NCBI GenBank assembly: GCA_009801085.1
Contig: VNWV01000005.1
Coordinates: forward strand, 2,542,001 to 2,606,000
Origin: Lasiodiplodia sp. COLG20
Taxonomy: Eukaryota > Ascomycota > Dothideomycetes > Botryosphaeriales > Botryosphaeriaceae
Reading direction: 5' to 3'
DNA length: 64,000 nucleotides
In this document: positions 45,246 to 58,400 of the stretch, one piece after another
Layout of the letters: the number at the start of each line of letters is the position of its first letter
How positions within the stretch are numbered: position 1 is the first letter of the stretch
The notes under the pieces: model-generated
Database searches by the model: none
Told to the model about the DNA's origin: nothing
The model's input: only the letters and a program-made list of their open reading frames with translations
Translations under genes and position numbers: made by a program

Positions 45246-45842
45246 GTCCAGGGCGGCTCAGCCACAATGGATGCGCGCGGGAGGGAGCGAGGAGTGAAGA
45301 TTGGAACAGCAGCAGCAGCGGCGGCGGCGGTGATTTTCCGGTAGGGCGGCGGCGGGCGGACCATGAGGAGGAGCGCGGGACGGGAAGGTTTGTGCTAAAC
45401 CCCCGGCTCCCAACCCGTCTCCCGCGAACCGAAAGTCGCCATTGATGCCCAATTGACCCTGTGCTCAGGTACAAAAGTGCACCTGTTCACGGCTCGTCGA
45501 GGGGCAATCCAGATCTGATGGTTGCTGGCTCGCGCCCATGGCCTCGCCCCACTGACGCACCCGTCTTCAGCTTCTCGAGTCCAACGCGTGGACACGTCGC
45601 TTGCTTGGCCGCGATTGGCAGCACTGCCCCGCCATGAATTGCTCCTACTGGCTGCGCGCGCTCTTGCCCTTCGAACCCATGTTTCAAGGCAGGGCTATGA
45701 CGCAACCGCGCTAGAAGGCCCCGGCGCCGGTCGCCGCAGCCAGCGCGACAGCTGCAAGCAACGCGGGGCTCCCGCTATTTGTGCAACCGCATCGCCAACA
45801 CTCTCTCCAGCTTTCCCCCGAACCTCTATACAGACCGGCATC
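45246..45842. promoter_or_regulatory. Divergent promoter, holo-ACP synthase / GH43 protein
   Basis: This 597 bp region separates outward-facing start codons. A GCAGC/GGC-rich stretch at 45306-45332 is a simple repeat. No named site was recognised. Confidence 0.5.
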
Positions 45843-47214
45843 ATGACTTACAACAACTCAGTCATCACCTGCACCCCTCACGCAACCCCCGATCCCTTTG
45901 TCACCTTCCACAACGGCAAGTTCTACTTGGTAAGTGAGGCGCCCCTATGCCCCTCCACAACATCGCTAACCCCTCGTCCAGACCTTCACTGCTGGTGACC
46001 GCATCGAGGTGTGGTGCTCCGACAACGTGCTCAGCTTCCACAACGCCTCCAAGCATGTCATCTGGTAGGTGGGCACTTTTCTTCTTCTCTCTTCCGTCAC
46101 GTGAAGAATCCTCTTTCGATATCAGTCTATTTTCATTTGCTCTGAGCGTGATGCTCGCACGCTCATAACCGCGTCAACTTGTCTTCTTGTCGATTTTTCC
46201 CCTGCTAATGCCCACCAGGAAGCCTCCGCCGGGCACCGAATACTCTGGTGGCATCTGGGCTCCTGAGATTCACGTCCTCGATGGCCGCTGGTACGGCTAT
46301 GTAGCCTGCGAGAACCCCAAGGAGGGCAACAAGTCTCACAGGGTATGCACCATTGCTCTCTTCAGATTTCAAATCAGCTAACATGCCTCCAGATGTACGT
46401 TATCGGCGGCCCACCTGGCCACGAGGACCCGTGCACCGGCAATTGGGAGTTCCTCGGCCGCCTTCGCGGCGTCCCCGAGAATCAATGGGCAATTGACGGC
46501 ACCGTCATCCAGCTCAATGGCCAGAACTACTTCGTCTACAGTGGCTGGCCGCTTGGCGAGACCAACTCAGACAAGACGCAGGAGCTGTTCATCGTGCACT
46601 TGCGCTCCCCCACCGAGGCCGATGGCTCTCGCCCGCCCACCAAGATCTCGCACCCTGACTTCGACTGGGAGCGTAGCGGCCCGTCCGGCATCAACGAGGG
46701 TCCGCAGTGGCTCGCCTCGCCTGATGGCTCCTGGAAGGGCATCGCCTATAGTTGCGCCGGTTCTTGGACCAAGGACTACAAAATGAACACGATCCGCTTT
46801 GCTGGCGGCGACCCGCTCGACCCGCGTTCGTGGCACAAGAGCGACAAGCCGCTGGTATCCACTCCCGAGGGCGCCACGGGCCCCTACGGCCCCGGCCACG
46901 GCAACTTCATCCCCGTCGCCGGCAACGAGATTCTTGCTGTCTTCCATGCCACCGACAGCCCCACTGATGGCTGGGAGAACCGCAAGGGCCGCTGCCAGCG
47001 CGTCAACTGGACCCACCATGGCCCGGACATGGGTCACTGCGTCGGTCCGCTGTGCGGAAACGTCGACGACTTCATGGCCGGCAACCATGCCCAGGCTTGG
47101 GGCGGCGGCAACAGCAGCGGTGGTGGTGGCGGCGGCGACAACATCGAAGATAAGATTTCTGGCTTCTTGCACAAGGCCAAGGATAAGGTCGAGCAGAAGT
47201 TGAGGGAATTGTAA
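45843..47214 (+). CDS. Glycoside hydrolase family 43-like protein, no signal peptide
   Basis: GH43 enzymes are five-bladed propellers that cleave arabinofuranosyl or xylosyl linkages. Exons 45843-45929, 45982-46064, 46219-46342 and 46393-47214 give 371 residues. Typical features are PDPFVTFHNGKFYLTFTAGD with the nucleophile-side Asp near the N-terminus, GGIWAPEIHVLDGRWYGYVA with its Glu, WAIDGTVIQLNGQNYFVYSG with the middle Asp, and INEGPQWLASPDGSW. There is no signal peptide, unlike secreted plant-cell-wall enzymes, so it is probably cytosolic or exported unconventionally. The C-terminus has a Gly/Ser linker and then an amphipathic helix (DKISGFLHKAKDKVEQKLRE). Substrate specificity is unknown. 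Confidence 0.85.
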
Positions 47215-47544
47215 GATGTGAAGAAGCCGAAGTGAAAAATTCAAGGATGCTCTTCATTGTTGTATGAGGGGATACCTGTACGATCAAGTCTCTGCGGATG
47301 ATCCGCCACGAACGTAATCGAAGTGACGAGAACTAGAAAAAATAAACAAAGCATAAATTCACGAGATACTTCATGCATGCCATATTGAGGCTCTTGAGAT
47401 TCGAAGCATATTCACTATAGTATTTAAAAGATGCTTCTATCGATACCGTGTGTGCAGTCTAGAAAAAGAAAAAATTGGAATCAACTATACCTTTCCCCTC
47501 TCCCACTGCCCTTCTCCTGCCCACGCCCATCATCTCGCGCTTTG
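47215..47544. other. Convergent intergenic region
   Basis: Shared 3' flank of the GH43 gene and MCD4, 330 bp, with AATAAA near 47340. No gene is seen. Confidence 0.5.
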
Positions 47545-50500
47545 TTACGTCCCGTCACTAACTACGCCATTGACAGCCTCAACTACGCCCCCATTACCAC
47601 CAACCTTCTCCGCTACCCCGTTCACCGCCTCAACCACCTTCTCCTTGGCCTCGACCGCCAAGCGCTTCGCATCCTCAGCGACAAGGTCAAACTCGACGCC
47701 GCTGACAAACACCTCGCTGACGCCCTCGAGCACGGCGACGAAGACGCACAAGCCGCTGGCAATGCAAAAGTGCGAGATGCTCGTGCCGATGTCCAGCCAC
47801 GACCCTTCGTCGCGCACCATCCAGAAGAAGGACACGGTCATGACGTCGCCGACGGCCATGACGATCATGAACAGGGCCGACGGCGCGACGCCGAGGCGGC
47901 GGTTGAGGATGCCGAGGTTGGCCGAGAGGGCGGCGAAGGGGACGAGGATCTTGAACATGAGCAGCGCGCCCTGCGAGAAGGGGTCGAAGACGGGGATCAA
48001 CCGCGCCACGGCGTCGAGCGAGAAGGACGAGATGGACGCGATGTTGCCCGTGCTGAAGAAGGCCGACTGGAGCAGGAAGAAGAAGAAGAGCGCGATGCGC
48101 ACGTCCGACAGCGCCAGCGAGCGGTAGTTGCCCTTGGCGAGGTTGGCGAGACGCGTTTGCGCGGCGTCGAATGCGGGCTTGAGGGGGTTGAGCTCCCTGG
48201 TAGCGGGTTTTTGTGGTGCAGAATCCTTCTCTCCTGCTACAGTGTTGGTGTGTTGGGAGATGCGGTGCTCCAGGCGCACCCAGGTAACTACGGTCATGCA
48301 GAAGGCGAAGTAGAATAGACCTTCATACGAGATGGTGAGGATGACGAAAATAGGCGAAAACGTCAGGAAAATAACGACTAAGCGGTGGATGTAGTGATTA
48401 TTCGGCGCCAGACCGTGGAGGAATGGGACCGTCAGAGATGCAACTACAGGGAATCAGTCAAAGTTCAGTTTGCAATACATTTGCATCACTTACTTAGTAC
48501 AACCCAGCCCACGACCTGGGTGCCGAGAGGCAAGCCCTCTTTAGCTTGCAAAGAAGCAACGCTTGACTTGGTGACGAGCATTGCGAGGGCGACCAGACCG
48601 ACTTGGGTTCCCAATATAGTCCGAGACAAGGCATCAGCCTTCCCAGACGCAAGGCCCTTCTTAGTGGCTGTTGACTTTGCAATAATGCTCTTCTCAAAAA
48701 ACAAGTAAAGCGCACCGACGGTGAACATAAGAACGCCGCCAACGAGACTAAACGCAAGCCGTTAGTACGTCTTCTCCTGCAAGGTCGACATAATACCCAC
48801 ATGAGATTGATATCCTCAGTCTTCACAGCATCCAGCAATGTGAATGCACTCATCATGATGCAAGACAGCCACCAAGTTGCAACGATCAGGAAATTCTGTT
48901 TAATAAAGCCCAGACCGTAGAAAACAGGCCAAAGCGTAGCCAGAAGGTAGCAGATGGTGAAGACTTCTCTGTAGAAGTAACTTTGTACCTAGATAGTAGA
49001 CATCAGCAGGTTATTCTCACGACAAAAAGAAGCTTGGCTTACAATAGCTTCCAGAAATCCAATAGATGCCACAAAACTTATCACCAGGCCAATCTTATCC
49101 TTTGCTGTCTTGATATCCGCGAAGAGAACATCCTTTCCCTTTTTTAGGGCTGCTCTCCGCGCATATACCTCCTCCCAAAACATGACCGGGAAGATCGCGT
49201 ATCCATAGTACGTCAAAGCCGACTTCTGCGCAATCAAAACAGAGAACAGCGCAACGCCAATCGACGAGAATATGATGGTCGAAACAGTCGAGCGCGACGT
49301 CTCGGTCGATCCATGCAAGACATGCAAATCAATGACGGTCGTAATCGCGAACGCCATCCATCCCAAGTAGCCCAGCGTCACCAGAGCACGCAGGAACAGC
49401 CAGTCATACGTCTGGAGATACCTTATACCCTCGAGAGCCACTTTGATGAGTTCGGTGCACTGCTGAATAGCGTCCTCGGCATGACCGCTGTCGATTAACT
49501 CCCGGATTCTTGTGATGCGGTGCGCCACCGACTTCTCATCGTCGCCACCAAAAGCGGCAAAGGGCCTGTAGTGCAGCTCGGTGGACTTCTTTTGCTCCTC
49601 CTTCACGTGGTACATCTCGAGAATCTCCTTCGCGTTGACCAAAAGCGCCTCAGCTTTCGTGGTGGCATCCGCGTTGACATAAGCCAGTGGAAGCTCACCA
49701 ACCGAATTGACCGGGAAGGGAATGCCAACCAGGTAGGCCATGAGCGCCGCGACATCTGCCTGCGCAACGTCGTTTCTCTGGATGTGGTTAAGGTTCCAAT
49801 CCAAGGAGAAGCCGTCCTCGTGGCCCGCGGCGATTCCCTCCGGCACCTTGACCGGAGAGGCGACACCAGATCCCCAAGCAATCAGCGGCGTCCGCGTGTT
49901 GTCGGGATGGCCGTCCCCATGACTGCCCCAATCACTCATTCCATGGTCCGCAGTAAAGACAAATGCTGTCTTTCCGTCACCGTAGAAATCTTCAATCAAC
50001 TCCGTGATCTCCTTGACGCCTTGATCCACAACCTTGATGTTATGCAAGTATTCCTTGGAGTAGGGCCGGTACATGTGGCCCGTTGTGTCCAGTCCCAGCA
50101 AGTGCAGGAAGAACACGTTTTTCTCCTGCTTCAGCTCCGCACCTAACGTCTTGTTCGTCTTCGCGTCGCGGAAAAGGGCCTTGACCCGGTCAAACACCCA
50201 AGTGTCCAGCTGCGTCGCGTCCGACGTGAAATCCTCCGCCTCGGCGCCGTACATGTCAGCGTCCACACGACCGGGTACCGCGCCCTGCTCGAACATAGGT
50301 AGGATGTCCGGGCTGCCCCAGCTCCACGTGTGCCGGCTGCGGTTGAAGACGCTGTCGAAGTTGACCGGGTTCAGCTTCCACCCCGTTGTCACCGACGACA
50401 CATCCTCGTACAGGCCCGCAATCAGCGCGACGTGGCCTGGCCGCGACTCGGTAGGCACGCGCGTGTGCGAAACGCCGAAGGTGCCATGCGACAGGACGCG

Positions 50501-50889
50501 CGAACGAAGGAAGGGCGCGAGCGGCCGCAGCTCCTGGGCCTCGGGGGCATTGGGGTCGGCGGGCGAGGGATCCTTGAAGTACTGGAACGCTTTGTCGGCG
50601 CGTAGTCCGTCTCCTGAAGAACAAACAACTATTAATACCAGCTCATCATCCTACAAATACGGGGCGAACAGCGAGCTCCGGGAGGCCTTAGGCGGCGGAC
50701 ACTTGCGCGGGTACACTCACCGACGAATAAAACCAATCGCTTTGCCGGTGGCTCTCTCACTTCGAGTCTGTACTCGCGCATGCCACTGACAATAGGGCTA
50801 ACGAAGTAGATGTCGAAGATGGAGTATATGTAGACCAGGTGGAAGACCACAGCGATGGCCAGGAAGCCCGCGCGGCTAAGTCTCGCCAT
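47545..50889 (-). CDS. MCD4: GPI ethanolamine phosphate transferase 1
   Basis: Mcd4/PIG-N adds ethanolamine phosphate to the first mannose of GPI anchors in the ER lumen. Five exons (50889..50721, 50613..49043, 48988..48801, 48747..48494, 48443..47545) give 1026 residues in frame. An N-terminal signal anchor (FLAIAVVFHLVYIYSIFDIYF) precedes the lumenal alkaline-phosphatase-like domain with DGLRADKAF, TESRPGHVALIAG, HLLGLDTTGH and FTADHGMSDWGSHGDGHPDN (metal ligands). The C-terminal half carries many transmembrane helices of the PIG-N domain. I chose the start at 50889 (MARLSRAGF) because it directly precedes the anchor; an in-frame extension reaches 51198 but looks non-coding. Confidence 0.96.
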
Positions 50890-51299
50890 AGCTGCGCAAA
50901 ATGAGCGGCGCGTCTCCTCGTCGGCGGAGGAGACTGCTGTAGAGATTGGGCGGGAAAGGAGGGTGAATGGGCGGTCGTTAGGGACGACGCGCGGTGTTTT
51001 CACGGAGAGCGTGTACCTGCATGGATAATTGTACCTAGCCAGACCGCCAAGGCCAACGTCACCCCGGCACGCTAAGGGGACGATCGTACGCATCAGGAGG
51101 CGGTCAGCAGGCATGCTCTTCGCGCGCCGTGTGATTCGTGGTCTTTCGGACTGCTCAATGTGTCCTCGGTGGCACTCAACTTCAGAGTGTGTATTCATAC
51201 TTTAATTTGGCCGCCGTCTGATTATCTGCATACAAACATCCTCAATCATGCTGAAAAACGCCTTTTGTATCCCGATGACCCTCATCGTCTAGACGTGAC
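50890..51299. promoter_or_regulatory. MCD4 promoter and SEC27 3' flank
   Basis: 410 bp between two minus-strand genes. No named site was recognised. Confidence 0.5.
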
Positions 51300-54200
51300 C
51301 TACGCAGCCTCCTCTGCAGCCTCCTCCGCGCTTTCACCGTCGACCTCAACCTCGTCGGCTGCATTCTCTACTGCAACCTCGCCCGCTTCCTCTTCCTCCT
51401 CTTCGACGTCCACAAGCTTGACCGAGCCGCCTTCCTTTTCAAGCTTGAGCCACTCATCCCACTCAGGGAACATGTCAGCGTCGCCCTCGTCGTCTGCGCT
51501 GGGCGGCTGCCCCAGCAATCGTGCAATCTTGCCCTTGCTTTCCTTCTCCAAGCCCTGCTTCCACTCCTTGACGAGTGCGGGAGCGCGGCTCGGCTTGTAG
51601 GTCTGCGCAAAGAGCACGGCTTCCGACGTGCGACCCGTCTTCGTAAGAATGTCGATGCAGCCGTCCACATCGCCAACCTGCCACAGGCAAGAGAACGCGA
51701 CGTTGTGTGCACTCGACTCCTGAGCTAGCTCAGAAAGCTTGCGGAGGCCAGCGGCGTTTGAGCTCGACGAGTAGAGGAGGAGGAGCGAGCCCATATCCTT
51801 TGCATGCGTGAAGCACTCTTCAGCAAGCTTGAGGTCCCATGCAGTAAGTGCTGCGTCGCCGACCGTCTTCCACTTGTGCTCCACATCGACCTCCTTGGCG
51901 AGCTCAAGGGCGACATCCAATTTGCCAAGGCTCAGCGAGAGCTCGAAACGGTGCTCAGGGTCAGTGGCCACATCGAGCGCCTCCTCCTTGAAGCCCTGGC
52001 CCTCGAGGAATCGTGCAATTTTGTTCTTCTGATCCTGAGGAATGTCTTCGAGCATCTCCGTCGCCGTCTCGAGCTCTCCTCTCAGCACGAGCGTCTGGTA
52101 TTCAATCACCGAGAGGGAAAGGGCGTACGACATGACGCCGACGTCCTTGTCGCAAATGTAGACACGGCCATCGCGGGGAAGGTAGCCGAGGACGTAGATT
52201 GGGGTATCGAAATGAGAAATGGTGTAAGTCTGATCACCAACAAGGTAATTCAGCCTATTCGTGCTGTTGGTGTAGACGAAGCAGTCGCCGACCCACTGTC
52301 CAGTACGGACACTACAATATACGTCAGCCCGGCATCAATGCTAGCAATGATTGACAACTCACCTCTCGTTGACGTCTGTAATAACCTCGAAAGCAGCCTC
52401 GACGCCATCTTCGTCGACCTCACCAGCTTGCAGAGCAGCGACGTAGTTCTCTCTCGAGAAGCGGAGGACGTAGTAGGTATCATCGCAGGCAAGAGTGACG
52501 AGCTCGCCGTTCTCAGACCAGTAGACCTATTTCTCTTAGTTCATGCTTGCACAGGGTGTCTCAGGCGTTAGACTTACGTTTCTGGGCTCGACTTCGATTC
52601 TCCTGACAAGCTGGCCGGACTCCCAATCGAAGAAGCCGATTCCGCCCTGACCCTTGACACCAAGGAGAGTACCGCCGCTCAAGCCTTCCGCTTGGAACCC
52701 AACATTCAGACCTCCACTGCCCTTCTCCTTGAAGTTGCGGAAGATCTTCACGCTGGTGCCAGACTCACGAATGGCGTAATCCTTGTCATTCTCCTTGGAC
52801 GCCCAAGCAAAGTCCAATGCCGAACCGAAAGCTTGGTTTCGCAGAGCCAGCGCAGTGTAGATGATGTATTCACCATCGCCACAAACCGCGACGAAACGGC
52901 CATTGGGGGAGTGCATCAACGATTGCGGGTAGATTTCCGTGGAACCCAGGTCCTTCGAAGGGATAGTCAAGCGATCGCCATCCTTCAGGCTCTTGTCACC
53001 ACCCTTGATCACAGCAGTAAGGATCTCGGAGTGCTTTGCCCAGATAATCTTGCCAGAAGCATCCATGCTGACTGCAGGCTCCTCGCGGCCCATCTTGACA
53101 ACGACAGCACCATCGTCGAAACCCACGGCGACTCCTTGCTTTCCACGCTGGTAGCTCACACACCATGCACGCTCTAGACCATAGTTGAGGGATTGCTCGA
53201 GGCGGTAAGTGTTGGCATGCCAGATCTTGACCGTGCCATCTTCCGAACCGGAGATGATAACGGGCAATTCGGGGTGGTAAATCGCGAATGAGACGTTGCT
53301 AGTGTGGCCTTCCAGAGTAGCGATCTGTGCCTTGGTTGTGTAATCCCAGACCTTTACGGTCCTGTCATCGGATGTCGTCAAGAGATAAGGCTTGTCGGAT
53401 TGGGGGTAGTAATCAACGTGGTTGACACCCTTAGTTTCGTGGGCCTCAAGAGTGAAGTTGGGGGTTGAAGATCCCAGGCTCCAAATCTTGACCGTCCTAT
53501 AGTTTTGTCAGTAACGGTATATCGCGCCTGCAGAATGTCGCGTACCTGTCAAGACAAGCAGATGCGAAAGTGTTAGTGTCCTTGGGGTTGATAGCAAGGC
53601 CCATGACATAGTGAGCATGACCCTCAAAGACCTGGACACACTTCCATCCGCGCTCCCAATCCCACAGCTTGATGGTCTGTCCGGTTGTCAGCTACACTTC
53701 ATGCCGAACCTGAACCACGCCGTCTACGCACCATGTCGTCGGAAGCCGTCAGAACGAAGGGCTGGGTCGGGTGAACGCATATCGCACGAATGTAGTCGGG
53801 ATGCGCCTCGAAGCTGGTTATCTTCTCGGAGGTGTTGTAGTTGTAGACACGAAGCTGGAAATCGTCGGAACCGCAGACTATCCAGTTCTTGCGCGCGATG
53901 AAGCGGCCAGCGCGGACAGGGACATCGGTGAGCTCGAAGGTCTTGACAATTGCCTGCGGAGCCTGTCAGCCTTACACATGGTAGACCGAGCCGGTGTTCT
54001 TACCTGCGTCTCATAGGACCAGATGTGACAATGGCCTGGCTACGTCAGCTCTGCGGTCTCCTCCGTAATCGCGCCGCGACGACGTACCGCTATACAGGGT
54101 GGTGAGAACCTGCTGAAGTTAGAGATGCGCCCTCATCTAGAGACGTAGAAGTAACGTACCCATGGCTCCGTAGGGTGGAAGTCGATTCCCTTCACGCGCT

Positions 54201-54367
54201 CGCTTCGGGCGAAGAGCTGCCTCTGTATAGCGAACGTTGGGTTAGCTATGTTCGCAAGCGGGACCAAGAAGTTGCTGCGCGCAGCCATGATTCCGGATGG
54301 AGCTCCAGAGCATGGGCTGCTGCGCGCAGCCGATTCTAAGGCCTCGTACCTTCACGTCAAGCCGCAT
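51300..54367 (-). CDS. SEC27: Coatomer subunit beta' (COPI)
   Basis: Beta'-COP is part of the COPI B-subcomplex, which binds dilysine cargo for Golgi-to-ER retrieval. Nine exons (54367..54350, 54222..54160, 54109..54088, 54035..54004, 53953..53732, 53676..53546, 53496..52578, 52526..52363, 52311..51300) sum to 2583 bases, exactly 860 residues. The N-terminus [20 protein letters not shown] is diagnostic. WD40 blades follow ([70 protein letters not shown]). Next come the coatomer WD-associated region and an alpha-solenoid ([19 protein letters not shown]). The C-terminus is a long Glu/Ala-rich acidic tail. Four early exons are tiny: 18, 63, 22 and 32 bases. Confidence 0.96.
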
Positions 54368-55462
54368 CTTGTTGTCTCAGGGTGTGTGGTGGTACGCAAG
54401 GGGAGCGGGAGCGGGAGACGTGGCTTATGAGCAGCCAGTCCGGTCAAAATTGAAACGCGTTGCGCAACGTGACGCCCGGTATCACCGCTGCGGAATTGGT
54501 CGAGGAGGTCTAGCGCGGAGGATTGGGCGGCGGTCGAGAGTGGTGTCGCGGGCTCGCGCTGGACAGGTGGATCGTTGCGGCCTCCAGGGTGTCTTCGGAG
54601 TCGGTCTCGGCCGCCAAGATTTCAGCTCTCTTGCCCGTTGCGCCCGCCGCAATTTAGTAGTTGCCGCGCACCTGTTCTTTCGTGTCCTTTTCTCCCCGCC
54701 AAAACAAAGTCGAAAATCAATGCTCTACGCAACTGCTTGGCGACGGGTCGGTGATCTTCCTATCTCTACCAATCACGTCGAAGCTGCACAGAGTTTTGCG
54801 TCCACTGTTGTAGAGTGACTCGTGCAGGGGATGCATCCGCTGGTTTCATGCCATCGAAGGACACGATGCATCTGCTCCGCACGTCATTGCACGTTCTCAC
54901 GATTCCATGAACTATTTCACGCACAATTCATCGAAACTTTTTACGCACCACGTGGACAAATTTCTCATTCATCACTACATTTATTCAAAATTCTCGAACT
55001 ATGTACTTGACAGCCAACCTCCCCAGACGCTGTCACACCAAACAACCATGGCAGCAAAAACATGTGCCAAGTTGTCCGTAGTCTCCTTCCTACCATATCG
55101 AAAGGAATCAGAAATAGTCTAACTTCTCAGCAGAAGTCGTAGACAGGTATCTAAGAAGTGAAGGGAAATGTGATCAATAATGTGGTAATAAGCTTGCGCT
55201 AGATGACAAACTGGAAATGCATAGACAGGTATAGAGAAAAGGAGATAAGGCTGAGGGTCTGAAGAGCAGTGACCTGTAGAAGGATGGGACGATCGTCGCT
55301 AGGCGAGATGGAGCCCGCTACTCGTCTGCTGTCGGACGGAAAGAATGGTAAAGTGGTCTGGCCAACTGCCTGCGAGACTGCTTTTCAAATATGATACAGC
55401 GAACGTGACCTCATGTGCTAAACATTAGGCCGTCAAAGATAATCTAGGATCGAGCTTGGTGC
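54368..55462. other. SEC27 promoter and mucin 3' flank, 1.1 kb
   Basis: The left part is the SEC27 upstream region. The right part (54890-55440) is more AT-rich and probably the mucin 3' untranslated region. No gene is seen. Confidence 0.5.
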
Positions 55463-58400
55463 TCAGTTCCATCCCAGCGAGTTTTCGGCCATGACTGGCG
55501 CCGAGATCTGCGCAGTTCTGGCGCTACGGCCGTTGCTGCTGCCACTGCCACGGCTGCCGCGGCTGTCGCGGCCACCCCGAGCTCCAGTCATCCAAGGGCC
55601 GCCGTTTGTCGAGCCGTAGCCGTTCGTTCCAGTGCTGGGAACGGAGCTGGAGCGCTGGTGGCTGGCCCTCTTCTTCTTGTACCTGCGAGCAACAAGCATC
55701 ATAGCCGCACCGTAGACAGCGACACCGCCAATGGCAGCGAACGCGATACCGACAGCGCTGCCCTTGACACCAGAGCCGGAGTTGGAGCCGTCACCCATAG
55801 GGTCGCCACTGCTGGTGTTGCCGGAAGAACTCGAGGACGAGCCGCTGCCGGTCGAGGAGCCGGACGCACCATCATCAGGCATGTCGCTGGCGACGATCGG
55901 GAACGTAGGGTCGACAAAGCTCGTCAGGAAGTTGATCGTCGATCCAAGATCCTTGTCCTCGTTGTTGTAGAAGACGGAATTGGAGTTCAACAGATCCAGG
56001 TGGAGCGTGTCAACCAGATCGCTGGGAACATACAGCAAAGCCAGCGTGGAGATGTAGCCCAGCTTGTCAGTGGTGTTGTACGAGGTCAAAGTCACCATCT
56101 CAACCTTGTCATGGTCGATGCCAAGTCCATCAGCCACAGCAATGGGCATGTAGGTGGTGAGCTGCCAGCCAGTGGTGTCGGCGTGGCCCACAACGAACGG
56201 CCAGTTGAAGCCACGCTTGAAGCCAATCTGGATCTTAGTCGAGTTGGTCGGCGCAACGGGCATACCACCCGGAGGAGCGATGAACTTGGGGTACGTGGTA
56301 GCAGAGGCAGTGGCCGCCGAAGAGCTAGACGAGGTGCCAGTGGTCGAAGGATCGAAGACGATGCTGGTTGCCACAACGTAAGTGGTCGCCGAATCGGTTC
56401 CAGTGGGGCGGATCGAGAAGATAGGCGTGGTCGACGTAGTCGAAAGAGTGGACGACACAATCTCGATCGTGGAGCTAGTGCTGGGAGAGGGAACAACCAC
56501 GATAGCTGAGGACGAGCTAGAGCTGGTAGTAGAAGAGGGCGTCTGGACAGTAGACTGGGTCGTCTCCGAAGCAACGGGAGTGGTAGGCGCTGGCGTCTGA
56601 GTCGAGCTGGGGCTGGATCCAGGTGTGGAAGAGCCCAATGACACTGTGGGCAGCGGCGTAGTCGGGGTGGTCGGGACAGCAGAAGAGCCGCTCGGCGTTG
56701 CGCTAGATGCAGACGTAGCCACAGGAGTCGATGCAGAGATGGGAGTTCCGGTCAGGGACGAAAGAGCCGAAGAGAGGTCAATGCTGGTAGGGGTGCTGAG
56801 CGGAATGATGGGCGTGGTGGGGATCGAAATCAGCGGCGTCGAAGCGAGGAGAGAGGACAGAATAGACTCAACGCCCGTGAGCGAAGATGACGAAGCAGGG
56901 CTCGAGGCGCTCGATGGGGTTGGCGTGGCAACTGAGCCGCTTGCAGTCAAAGGAATGCTAGGCAGCGGCGTCAGAACCGAGGACAGATCGCTGCCAGCGC
57001 TAGAGACGAGGCTGGTCACGTCCGAGATGAGAGAGCCAAGGGCGCTGGTAATCGGCAGAGGAATCAGTTCGCTGGTAGTGGGGGCCGGGGTAGCACCCGG
57101 GGTCAAGACACCGGTAGCCGATCCACTCTCGCCAGTTGCAGTGGGGATAGCACCACTGATGGATGAAGTGACCGGTGGGATCTCAGTTCCGGTGCCAGCG
57201 TAGGAGGAGCTGCTGCCAATGATAGGCGTCAAGATAGACTCAACAGGCGTCAAGACAGACTCAACGGGGGTAGCGACAGAGCTAAGGATAGACTCGACGG
57301 GCGTGGCGACAGAGCTGAGGATAGACTCAACGGGCGTGGCAACAGAGTTAAGGACCGACTCAACGGGCGTGACAACGGAGCTCACAAGAGACTCAATCGG
57401 GGTGACCACGGGGGTGACAATGGAGCCCACGGCTGAAGTAACGCCTGATACAAGACCACCAAGCAGGCCGCCGGTGGAAGACTCAGTCGACGACGGGGCA
57501 TCAGTCGTGCTGCTGCTGCTGTCAATGATCGTCGAAAGACCGACGATGATACCAGTTCCGGTCGATGACGCCGCAACAGGGGTGGCAGGGCTTGCGATTC
57601 CGCTGGTGGGCGTAACGACGGGGATCGAGACACCACCAGTGCCAGCCCCGGAGCTCTCAACAGGCACGGGCTCCGAGCCGCTAGTAGGCTGAACAACGTA
57701 GCTCGACGCATCACCGGTTCCCGTGGCGCTAGCAGATTGCTCAGTGGCCGAGGTCGGGTTGAGAACGGGGCTAAGAACACCTCCAGTGCCCAGGGCGCTA
57801 GTGACAGGGCTCAAGATTCCGCTCGATCCAAGAGCGCTAGTGACAGGACTCAAGATTCCGCTCGATCCAAGAGCGCTGCTCAAGGGAGTCAGAACTGGGC
57901 CGAGAAGGCCACCGTCGGTGGAAGAAGCACTGGACTCGGTGGAAGTGGCCTGCGCATCAGTGTTGCTTGAGCTAGTAGGCTGAACAATGGGGATCGAAAC
58001 ACCGCCAGTGCCAGTGCCGGCAGCGCTAGACTCGGCACTCGGGGTAGTGGCAGCCGTCGAAAGTTCAGACTCGTCGCTCGAAGCTGTGGTCGTCGGCGTC
58101 AAGACAGGGCTGAGGATACCACCAGTACCGAGAAGGCTGGTCACGGGAGAAACGATGGGGTCAAGAAGGCCGCCAGTGCTGGAAGCCTCCTCGCTAACGG
58201 TCGAGCTGGTGGGCTGGACGATCGGAATCGAAACGCCACCAGTGCCTGTTCCAGCAGCGCTCGACGCAGCCGGAGTCGACGCGGCAGCGCTCGTCTCAGA
58301 AGCACGAGCTTCTGAGGTTTCCGGCTCGGTGCTGGTAGTGGGCTGAATAACCGGGCTCGAGACACCACCGGTGCCAACATAAGTGGATACGGGAGTCACA

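Noticed and set aside
47431..48318. Plus-strand frame of 295 codons opposite MCD4
   Set aside because: Antisense of membrane helices gives a charged, His/Glu/Arg-rich shadow; the MCD4 exons on the minus strand splice exactly in frame.
55658..56509. Plus-strand frame of 283 codons opposite the mucin 3' half
   Set aside because: Shadow of Ser/Thr/Gly codons; the product is Arg/Gly/Ala-rich and lies opposite a conserved folded domain.
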